DNA of 64,000 nucleotides from NCBI RefSeq assembly GCF_001405015.1, contig NZ_CYZX01000007.1:91975-155974 (forward strand), in the 5' to 3' direction. The translations under genes were made by a program, and so were the position numbers. This document shows positions 57,416 to 64,000 of the stretch, one piece after another; the first letter of the stretch is position 1, and each line of letters opens with the position of its first letter. The stretch comes from Clostridium disporicum (GTDB lineage: Bacteria; Bacillota; Clostridia; Clostridiales; Clostridiaceae). The notes below the pieces were generated by a model, which was not told the DNA's origin, ran no database searches, and worked only from the letters and a program-made list of their open reading frames with translations.

Positions 57416-59605
57416 ATGAGCAAAATACTAGTTTTAGCAGAAAAACCATCTGTAGGAAGAGATATAGCAAAAGTATTAAAATTGAATCAAAATAAAGGTT
57501 CATATATAGAAGGAAATAAATATATAGTAACTTGGGCTATGGGACATTTAGTTGGCCTTATGGATCCAGAAGGATACGATGAGAAATATAAGAAATGGGC
57601 TATGGAAACATTGCCTATGTTGCCTAAGCATATGAAGCTTACTGTGCTTAAAAAGACTGGAAAGCAATATAATGAAGTAAAAAAATTAATGAATAGAGAA
57701 GATGTTTCAGAAATAGTTATTGCAACTGATGCTGGAAGAGAAGGAGAATTAGTTGCAAGATGGATAATAGAGAAAGCTGGAGTAAGAAAGCCAATTAAGA
57801 GATTGTGGATCTCATCACAAACTACTAAGGCTATATTAGAAGGGTTTAATAACTTGAAGCCAGGTAAAGAATATGAGAATCTTTATAAGGCTGCAGTTTG
57901 CAGAGCTGAAGCTGATTGGCTTGTAGGATTAAATGTAACTAGAGCTTTAACTTGTAAGTATAATGCACAGCTTTCAGCAGGAAGAGTTCAATCACCAACA
58001 CTTGCAATGATAGTTAATAGAGAAGAAGAAATTAAGAATTTTAAACCAAAGGATTATTTTACAATTGAAGGTAATTCTGATGGGATAACTTTGAATTGGG
58101 TTAATAATGATAATAATGGAAGAATTTTTGATGAGGAATATGCTAATAAGGTATTTTTAAATATAAATAATCGCATTGGTGAGATAACTAATATAATAGA
58201 GAAGGATAAAAAACAATTTTCACCGGCATTATATGATTTAACAGAACTTCAAAGAGATTGTAATAAATTATGGGGCTTCTCAGCTAAACAAACACTTTCA
58301 ATAATGCAGAGGTTATATGAAAATCATAAGATTTTAACTTATCCGAGAACAGACTCAAGATATATTTCTACAGATATAGTTCCTACTTTAAAGGATAGGT
58401 TAAATTCTGTTGCTATCGGTGAGTATAGAATAGTAACACAAGAGTTAATGAAGAGCAAAATAAATGCACATAAAGGATTTGTAGACAATTCTAAAGTAAG
58501 TGATCACCATGCTATAATACCAACTGAGGAAAAACCTAATCTTTCAAATTTAAGTTCAGAAGAAAGAAAGGTATATGATTTAGTAGTTAAAAGATTTTTA
58601 AGTGTAATGTTACCGCCATTTGAATATACTCAAACAACAATTGAAGCAAAAGTAAACGGAGAAAGACTAATAGCTAAAGGTAAAATTATAAAAGCTAAAG
58701 GATGGAAAAGGGTATATGATAAGGAATTAATTGATGAAGAACATGGGGAGGATATAAAAGAACAAGTTTTACCTAAAATTAATATAAAAGATAAAATAAC
58801 TATTACCAAAGCTAATATTAAAAAAGGACAAACAAAACCACCGTCAAGATTTACAGAAGCTACATTATTGTCTGCTATGGAAAATCCACAAAGATTTGTA
58901 AATGTAAGTGGTGAAGAGGCGAAAACTCTTAATGAGACAGGGGGACTTGGTACCGTAGCAACTCGAGCTGATATTATTGAAAAGCTATTTAATTCTTTTG
59001 TAATAGAAAAGAGAGGAAAGGAAATTTATCCAACATCTAAGGGAAAACAATTAATAGAATTAGTGCCAAATGAATTGAAATCGCCAATTTTAACTGCAAA
59101 GTGGGAGAAGAAGCTAGATGAGATAAGCAAGGGTAAATCTGATGCACATGAGTTTATAAGAGAAATGAAAAATTATGCTACAGCTTTGGTAGAAGATGTA
59201 AAAAGTGATAATAGTAAATTCGTTCATGATAATAAAACAGGTAAGAAATGTCCTAATTGTGGAAAATATCTTTTAGAGGTTAAAGGAAAAAATGGAACTA
59301 TGAATGTTTGTCAAGATAGAGCGTGTGGTTATAGAGAGAATGTAAGTAGAACTACAAATGCTAGATGTCCTGAGTGTAAGAAAAAATTAGAGTTAAGAGG
59401 ACAAGGAGAAGGTCAAATTTACGTTTGTCCAAATACAAATTGCAGTTTTAGAGAAAAAGCTTCAGTATTTAATAAAAGATTTGGTTCGAAATCTGATAAA
59501 GTTAATAAAAGAGAAGTTAATAATATAATGAAAAAAATGAAAAAAGAAGCTGAAGAGGATATAAATAATCCATTTGCAGATCTTTTAAAGGGGTTTAAAA
59601 GCTAG
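57416..59605 (+). CDS. topB: DNA topoisomerase III
   Basis: This 729-residue type IA topoisomerase has the TOPRIM acidic residues in VLAEKPSVGRDIA and IATDAGREGEL, the catalytic tyrosine in TYPRTDSRYIS, and HHAIIPT and GLGTVATRADIIEKL in the core. Two C-terminal zinc ribbons follow: CPNCGKYLLEVKGKNGT...CQDRACGY and CPECKKKLELRGQGEG...CPNTNCSF. It decatenates replication intermediates. The start follows AAAAGGAGATAAT. The gene has an AT-rich promoter region and its own terminator at 59614. Confidence 0.96.
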   Translation: MSKILVLAEKPSVGRDIAKVLKLNQNKGSYIEGNKYIVTWAMGHLVGLMDPEGYDEKYKKWAMETLPMLPKHMKLTVLKKTGKQYNEVKKLMNREDVSEIVIATDAGREGELVARWIIEKAGVRKPIKRLWISSQTTKAILEGFNNLKPGKEYENLYKAAVCRAEADWLVGLNVTRALTCKYNAQLSAGRVQSPTLAMIVNREEEIKNFKPKDYFTIEGNSDGITLNWVNNDNNGRIFDEEYANKVFLNINNRIGEITNIIEKDKKQFSPALYDLTELQRDCNKLWGFSAKQTLSIMQRLYENHKILTYPRTDSRYISTDIVPTLKDRLNSVAIGEYRIVTQELMKSKINAHKGFVDNSKVSDHHAIIPTEEKPNLSNLSSEERKVYDLVVKRFLSVMLPPFEYTQTTIEAKVNGERLIAKGKIIKAKGWKRVYDKELIDEEHGEDIKEQVLPKINIKDKITITKANIKKGQTKPPSRFTEATLLSAMENPQRFVNVSGEEAKTLNETGGLGTVATRADIIEKLFNSFVIEKRGKEIYPTSKGKQLIELVPNELKSPILTAKWEKKLDEISKGKSDAHEFIREMKNYATALVEDVKSDNSKFVHDNKTGKKCPNCGKYLLEVKGKNGTMNVCQDRACGYRENVSRTTNARCPECKKKLELRGQGEGQIYVCPNTNCSFREKASVFNKRFGSKSDKVNKREVNNIMKKMKKEAEEDINNPFADLLKGFKS

Positions 59606-59613
59606 AATATAGA

Positions 59614-59645
59614 AAATGGACCGGATATTCCGGTCCATTTATAAT
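59614..59645. terminator. Bidirectional terminator after topB
   Basis: AAATGGACCGGA (59614-59625) pairs perfectly with TCCGGTCCATTT (59629-59640) across a 3-nt loop, between topB and the convergent HAD gene. Confidence 0.9.
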
Positions 59646-60445
59646 TAAGAATTTAAAATTATGTCAATGCATTCGTGAACAAAATCTACAGTATGATTAG
59701 CATGTGCTTTTACACCATCTTCTACATGATTAAAAGTGAAACTATTATCTGTTATATTAAACATAGATATATCGTTATAGGAATCACCTATGGTATACAA
59801 ATTATTTGCATCCCAATTTTCTATTTCGATTATCTTCTTTAAGCCAGAACCTTTACTGCAATCTTTCCCAACCATATCAACAAATGCTTGATTTCTAAAT
59901 ATTCCATAAGACTCGCCGAAAGTATCTAATAACTGTTCTTTTAATTTTTCGGCATTATCATTGTTGCTTGATTTAGAAAATATACTTATTAAATTATATT
60001 CTCTTTCTTTTGAAAATACTTCATCTTCGTTGTTGATATTTTCAAAAGTTCCTAGGAAATCTTTAAATTCCTTATTGCAACCGGTGTAAAATATAGAACT
60101 GGTATTTTCATAAGTTACATACATTGCAGCATCTTTATGGCTATTATTTTTATAAATATCATCATAAACAGATTTTACAACATTATGAGGCAAAGTATTT
60201 TTATATATTTGATTAAAATTATTATCTAATATAAGAGCGCCATTACAAAGTACTAAGTAATCAAATTCTATTTCTTTGTTGTCTTTAAAAATTGATTTAA
60301 TACCTTTTATATCTCTTCCTGTAGAAACAATAAATTTATGGCCTTCTTTTCTAAGTTTTTTTATAGCTTCTATATTATCTTTCCTTATAAAATTTTTCTC
60401 GGTTTCAACTAAAGTTCCATCTAAATCGCAAGCTAAAAGTTTCAT
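59645..60445 (-). CDS. Cof-type HAD-family sugar-phosphate phosphatase
   Basis: This 266-residue HAD hydrolase has motif I DLDGT (D7, D9), motif II STGRD, a C2B-type cap (about 85-190) and motif IV GDSYNDISMFN. Members of the Cof/YidA group dephosphorylate sugar phosphates or cofactors; the substrate cannot be told. The start follows TTGGAGGAATACT on the minus strand. A DeoR-family regulator gene lies 90 nt upstream on the same strand, a common pairing with sugar phosphatases, so the two may be cotranscribed. Confidence 0.9.
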   Translation of the reverse strand: MKLLACDLDGTLVETEKNFIRKDNIEAIKKLRKEGHKFIVSTGRDIKGIKSIFKDNKEIEFDYLVLCNGALILDNNFNQIYKNTLPHNVVKSVYDDIYKNNSHKDAAMYVTYENTSSIFYTGCNKEFKDFLGTFENINNEDEVFSKEREYNLISIFSKSSNNDNAEKLKEQLLDTFGESYGIFRNQAFVDMVGKDCSKGSGLKKIIEIENWDANNLYTIGDSYNDISMFNITDNSFTFNHVEDGVKAHANHTVDFVHECIDIILNS

Positions 60446-60535
60446 AGTATTCCTCCAAAAGTTTAATAATATACCATAAAATATTATAGCATTGAAAAGT
60501 AGATGCCAATTTCATTTTTTGAAAAGAATGTTATT

Positions 60536-61300
60536 TTACAAAATTATAATATTATTTTCATGTAATATATCTACAATATCTATAGAAGGCAATGAATCAG
60601 TTATAATACCGTTTATAGATTCAATATTTGAGAACTTAAAGTTGCCATCAGTATTAAATTTAGTTTGTTGCATAACTAAAAAAGCTTTTTTGCTAGACTT
60701 TATAATAGCGGTTTTAGTTAATCCGTCTTCTATTTCAAAAGTAGTAATACTTTTATCAAAAACATCGATACCACAACTACCTATAAAAGAAATATCAAAT
60801 TTATATTTTTCTATGAAACTTATAGCCGTAGCACCAGCAAATCCATTTAGGCTTTTGTTTAAAAGACCACCTGTAGCTATTACTGTAACATTGTTTTCAG
60901 TTGAAGATAATATATTTATAATATCTAACATATTTGTTACTACAGTAACTCTTTTATTACTTTGAGACAACAATTTTGCAATAAGCATATTTATAGTGGA
61001 TAAATCTAAAAAAATAGTTTCTCTATCTTTAATTAAATTAAAAGCTTTCTCGGCTATTTTGCTTTTAATAGAAACATCTGTTTTGCTACGCTCGATTGTG
61101 TCGTATTGAGTTGTTGATTGACGAACTTTTATAGCACCACCATAAGTTCTTTTTAAATGGCCTAGATTTTCAAGGTGTTTCAAATCTTTTCTTATACAAT
61201 CTTCAGTAACATTAAAATGCTGGCTAAGATTTTTTACTTTAATCTTTCCTTCTGAATTCAATATATTTAATATTTGATCTAATCTCTCTTCTGCAAACAA
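60536..61300 (-). CDS. DeoR/GlpR family transcriptional regulator
   Basis: This 254-residue regulator starts at TTG, 7 nt after TAGGAGGAG on the minus strand. The N-terminal helix-turn-helix (1-55) includes KIKVKNLSQHFNVTEDCIRKDLKHLENLGHLKRTYGGAI, the DeoR signature. The C-terminal part (75-240) is the sugar-phosphate-sensing domain with IFLDLSTINMLIAKLL, VTVVTNMLDII, ATGGLLNKSLNGFAG and FIGSCGIDVF. It lies upstream of the HAD phosphatase and probably responds to a sugar phosphate. No carbohydrate transporter is adjacent, so its target genes are unclear. Confidence 0.9.
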   Translation of the reverse strand: MFAEERLDQILNILNSEGKIKVKNLSQHFNVTEDCIRKDLKHLENLGHLKRTYGGAIKVRQSTTQYDTIERSKTDVSIKSKIAEKAFNLIKDRETIFLDLSTINMLIAKLLSQSNKRVTVVTNMLDIINILSSTENNVTVIATGGLLNKSLNGFAGATAISFIEKYKFDISFIGSCGIDVFDKSITTFEIEDGLTKTAIIKSSKKAFLVMQQTKFNTDGNFKFSNIESINGIITDSLPSIDIVDILHENNIIIL

Positions 61301-61659
61301 TTTAACTCCTCCTATCTAAATAGTATTTTAAATGAAATAACGATTAAAAACAAGTTTAAACAATTTAAAATGATAATAAGAAATATAAAGTAATAATAAA
61401 TAATATTTAGTATGTATAGTAAAATTAGTTCTAGATACAGGAGGTATAAAGTGTATAAAAGAAGTTTATAATATGTTGGCAGTTTATAGAGCAATTATAA
61501 GTACTAGTATTTATTTAAAAAATGGCACTATTCGGTAGTGGTTATAGTATAAAAATAGCAATAAATAAGATAAAAAGTGAATTTTATCTATAAAATTAGA
61601 AAATATGATGTTATTCAAGGATTTAATTGGTATACTTGGTATTAAAGATTACAACAAAC
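61301..61659. other. Intergenic region upstream of secD
   Basis: This is 359 bases of very AT-rich sequence between the divergent DeoR and secD genes. A 60-codon minus-strand frame (61312-61494) is low-complexity Leu/Ile/Tyr and lacks an SD, so I do not call it. A small hairpin CACTA-TTCGG-TAGTG lies near 61525-61539. No other repeat or RNA motif is recognised. Confidence 0.5.
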
Positions 61660-61688
61660 TTGATATTAAGTCATATACATAATATAAT
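61660..61688 (+). promoter_or_regulatory. Promoter of secDF
   Basis: TTGATA (61660-61665), a 17-nt spacer and perfect TATAAT (61683-61688) lie 35 nt before the secD start. Confidence 0.72.
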
Positions 61689-61723
61689 TAATGTGATATG
61701 AAAACGTAAAGAGGGGGAAGAAA

Positions 61724-62977
61724 ATGAAAAAAGGTAGAAGTGCAACACTATTTATATTAGCCGTTATTATTATAATATCATTAAGTTTTGCTGGTTTTAA
61801 AGGTGTTGAAATTGGAGGATGGGAATTTAAATCTTTCGATAAAGCAATTACTAAAGGTTTGGATCTTCAAGGTGGAGTTTCTGTATTAATGGAGATAACA
61901 GATGAAAACTTATCTAAAGAAGATTTAGATAATAACCTAGAAAAGACAAAACAACTGTTAGATTTAAGAGTTAATAAACTTGGAGTTGCAGAAACAACAG
62001 TTACTGTTGAAGGTGATAGAAGAATAAGAGTAGATATTCCAGGACAAGTAGACTCTAAAGAAATAGTTGAATCACTACAAAAAACAGGTAACCTAACCTT
62101 TAAAGATTCAGAAGGCAATGAAGTTCTTAATGGTAAGGATGTAGAAGAAGCAAGCGTTATGACAGATAGTACTACAGGTAAGCCAGTTGTATCATTAAAA
62201 TTAAATGAAGAAGGTAAACAAAAGTTTGCTGAAGCTACAGAAAAGAATTTAAATAAAACAATTTCAATTTATATGGATGAAGATTTAATATCTAGTCCAG
62301 TAGTTGAATCAGTAATATCAGGTGGAGAAGCTGTGATATCTGGTAGTAAGACTATAGATGAAGCTAAAAATTTAGCAGGACTTATAAATTCAGGAGCGCT
62401 TCCAGTAACTTTAAAAGTTGCTTCAATTGAAAATGTAGGAGCTCAATTAGGAGCAGAAGCTATGCCTAATGCTATGAAAGCAGGAGCAGTTGGTATTTTA
62501 TTAATATTTATATTTATGATATTAAACTATAGAATGTTAGGAGTAATAGCTTCAATAGCATTAACACTATATACAACTTTAGTGTTAATAGTATTTGTAG
62601 AGGCGAATGTAACACTTACATTACCTGGTATTGCTGGATTCTTATTAACTATAGGTTTAGCAGTTGATGCCAATGTATTAATATTTGAAAGAATAAAAGA
62701 AGAAATGGCTAAAGGTATTTCAGCTAAGAGTGCTGTAAAATCAGGATTCCACAATGCATTAACATCTATTATTGACTCTAACGTTACAACTGTTATTGCA
62801 GCATTAGTTCTTTACTTCATGGGAACAGGGCCTGTAAAAGGATTCGCTGTTACATTGATGATAGGTATAGTGTTAAGTATGTTTACAGCAATTTTTGTAA
62901 CTAGGAAGTTAACAGAATGGGCAATAAATATGGGGATGTTAAGCAAACCATGGCATTTTAAGGTTAAGAGGGGGTAA
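61724..62977 (+). CDS. secD: Protein translocase subunit SecD
   Basis: SecD and SecF use the proton or sodium gradient to pull secreted proteins out of SecYEG. The 417-residue protein starts after GAGGGGGAAGAAA. It has one N-terminal helix (7-25), an extracytoplasmic P1-like domain opening TKGLDLQGGVSVLMEI and including LDLRVNKLGV, then five helices from about 250. The transmembrane motif GFLLTIGLAVDANVLIFERIKEE carries the proton-relay aspartate. It is split from secF, with 4 nt between them, unlike the fused SecDF of Bacillus. yajC is about 61 kb upstream. Confidence 0.95.
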   Translation: MKKGRSATLFILAVIIIISLSFAGFKGVEIGGWEFKSFDKAITKGLDLQGGVSVLMEITDENLSKEDLDNNLEKTKQLLDLRVNKLGVAETTVTVEGDRRIRVDIPGQVDSKEIVESLQKTGNLTFKDSEGNEVLNGKDVEEASVMTDSTTGKPVVSLKLNEEGKQKFAEATEKNLNKTISIYMDEDLISSPVVESVISGGEAVISGSKTIDEAKNLAGLINSGALPVTLKVASIENVGAQLGAEAMPNAMKAGAVGILLIFIFMILNYRMLGVIASIALTLYTTLVLIVFVEANVTLTLPGIAGFLLTIGLAVDANVLIFERIKEEMAKGISAKSAVKSGFHNALTSIIDSNVTTVIAALVLYFMGTGPVKGFAVTLMIGIVLSMFTAIFVTRKLTEWAINMGMLSKPWHFKVKRG

Positions 62978-62981
62978 AAAG

Positions 62982-63857
62982 ATGACAAAGATAGTAGAAA
63001 AATCTAAAATTTGGTTTTCAATATCCCTTATAGTAATAGTAGTTGGTTTAGGATTTATGTTAACTAAAGGGTTAAATTTCGGTATAGATTTTAAAGGTGG
63101 CACAAAGTTAGTTATTGACTTTGGAAAAGAATATAATAAACCAGAAGTAGATGAAGTAGTTAAAGCAATTGTACCAGATGCTGTAACTAAAACTGTAGAA
63201 GATACTCAATATGAAATAAAAGATAGAGATTTAGATGAAACAAAAACAACAGAACTTTTTGATAAGTTAAAAGAAACTTATTCATTAGAAGATACAGCAC
63301 TATTATCACAAACTCAAGTAGGAGCTAGTGTTGGAAGAGAGTTAACAAGAAATTCGATAATAGCATTATTTGTTGCTTGTATAGCAATGCTTATTTATTT
63401 AGCTATAAGATTTAAAATGGATTATGGTATTGCAGCAGTAATTGCATTATTACATGACGTGTTAATTACTATATCTGTGTATGCTATATTTAATATACCT
63501 GTTAATACTCCGTTTATTGCAGCGATATTAACTGTGGTAGGATATTCTATGAATGATACAATAGTAATATTTGATAGAATCAGAGAAAATACTAAAACAA
63601 TGAGAAGAGCTACATCAGCTGAAATTGCAGATAAGAGTATATCTCAAACATTAGGAAGATCAATTAAGACTACTATAACTACATTATTCGCTATAGGAGC
63701 TGTAAATTTATTCGTACCAACAGTAAGAGAGTTTTCATTCCCTCTTTTAATCGGTATAACAGCTGGAGCATACTCTTCAATTTTTATAGCATCACCAATA
63801 TGGGTTAAACTAAGAGATGGAAATAAACATAAAAATAAAAGAGGAAAAGTTGCATAA
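62982..63857 (+). CDS. secF: Protein translocase subunit SecF
   Basis: This 291-residue partner of SecD has an N-terminal helix (about 10-28), a small external domain starting GLNFGIDFKGGTKLVIDF, and five C-terminal helices. SecF signatures are SVGRELTRNSIIAL and VGYSMNDTIVIFDRIREN. The start lies 4 nt after secD, with AAGAGGGGGTAAAAAG as ribosome site inside the secD end, so translation is likely coupled. The C-terminus is basic (RDGNKHKNKRGKVA). A strong terminator follows at 63875. Confidence 0.95.
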   Translation: MTKIVEKSKIWFSISLIVIVVGLGFMLTKGLNFGIDFKGGTKLVIDFGKEYNKPEVDEVVKAIVPDAVTKTVEDTQYEIKDRDLDETKTTELFDKLKETYSLEDTALLSQTQVGASVGRELTRNSIIALFVACIAMLIYLAIRFKMDYGIAAVIALLHDVLITISVYAIFNIPVNTPFIAAILTVVGYSMNDTIVIFDRIRENTKTMRRATSAEIADKSISQTLGRSIKTTITTLFAIGAVNLFVPTVREFSFPLLIGITAGAYSSIFIASPIWVKLRDGNKHKNKRGKVA

Positions 63858-63874
63858 TTAGGGAAAATAAGAAG

Positions 63875-63930
63875 GGGCTGTCTCTGAAATGATTTTTAAA
63901 ATCATTTCAGTAGACGGTCTTTTTATTTTT
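63875..63930 (+). terminator. Intrinsic terminator after secF
   Basis: GGCTGTCT with CTGAAATGAT pairs with ATCATTTCAG and AGACGGTC around TTTTAAA, with one bulge, followed by TTTTTATTTTT. The last bases of the window (about 63989-64000) are AGGAGGTTATAA, the ribosome site of a gene that starts outside. Confidence 0.88.
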
Positions 63931-64000
63931 TATTCATATATTTATATGAAATTATTTCTAAATGAACAAGTTTTTTGACACGACAAATAGGAGGTTATAA

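Noticed and set aside
61312..61494. 60-codon minus-strand frame upstream of the DeoR gene
   Set aside because: Low-complexity Leu/Ile/Tyr sequence in AT-rich DNA without a ribosome site.
1..64000. CRISPR array, insertion sequence, integrase or prophage
   Set aside because: Reading through the window I found no regularly spaced direct repeats, no transposase or integrase motif and no phage structural gene.

Overview
The window is about 64 kb of AT-rich chromosome from a low-GC Firmicute. Everything fits Clostridium sensu stricto (cluster I), probably near C. perfringens or C. baratii. The pointers are AT-rich codon use, strong AGGAGG/AAGGAG ribosome sites with some TTG starts, many bidirectional intrinsic terminators, several riboswitches, an anaerobe-type 4Fe-4S protein, and an orphan agrBD locus whose AgrD resembles, from memory, that of C. 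perfringens. The species is inference. I see no rRNA, insertion sequence, prophage or CRISPR array.

Layout. 1-3,350: the 3' end of tgt, yajC, a small membrane protein behind an SD-pairing hairpin, and a tandem pair of predicted isoprenoid-alcohol kinases (VTE5-like, VTE6/DUF92-like). 3,500-6,000: an MFS exporter, an unexplained structured element of about 190 nt, and an M28 lipoprotein peptidase. 6,100-16,830: late cobalamin synthesis and corrinoid uptake. cobC-cobU-cobS come first, then a cobalamin riboswitch with terminator, cobQ-cbiB-cobD-cobT-btuF-btuC-btuD, and a separate L-threonine kinase gene (pduX-like). 17,000-25,060: an RNase Z-like hydrolase, a 4Fe-4S protein, a GH3-like adenylating enzyme, a flotillin-like SPFH protein with internal repeats, a 51-aa zinc ribbon and a CrtC/AttH lipocalin-like protein.

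25,130-34,850: a lysine-riboswitch operon with all nine enzymes from aspartate to lysine by the acetyl branch (lysA, lysC, dapF, N-acetyl-DAP deacetylase, asd, dapA, dapB, dapH, aminotransferase). 34,845-39,520: a TtcA-like enzyme, then two membrane proteins, agrB, a 41-aa agrD and a GGDEF/HD-GYP protein. This is a peptide-signal locus with no agrC or agrA in the window. 39,550-43,900: tRNA-Glu(CTC), a preQ1 riboswitch with queT, a secreted protein, a 59-aa minus-strand ORF, a bicovalent-flavin BBE-type oxidoreductase and three small hypothetical genes. 44,000-49,350: a rhodanese, endonuclease IV, an acidic small protein, an M-box riboswitch with a 34-codon leader ORF and mgtE, then a Crp/Fnr regulator divergent from two YdcZ-type half-transporters around a perfect palindrome. 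49,600-64,000: aminopeptidases, a cysteine hydrolase, a PHP phosphatase, yaaA, a MATE exporter, a CHASE3-like orphan sensor, topB, a Cof-type HAD phosphatase, a DeoR regulator and secD-secF.

The genes make connected modules. CobD decarboxylates threonine phosphate that the PduX-like kinase can supply, giving the aminopropanol phosphate used by CbiB; BtuFCD imports corrinoids for CobU/S/T/C to finish. tgt and queT are both queuosine genes. yajC at one end and secDF at the other encode parts of the same Sec accessory complex but lie about 61 kb apart. The least explained items are the agr locus and its c-di-GMP neighbour, the structured element at 4,726-4,920, the leader ORF before mgtE, the SD-pairing hairpin at 1,009-1,052, and the small-peptide/flavoenzyme region at 41,000-43,900.
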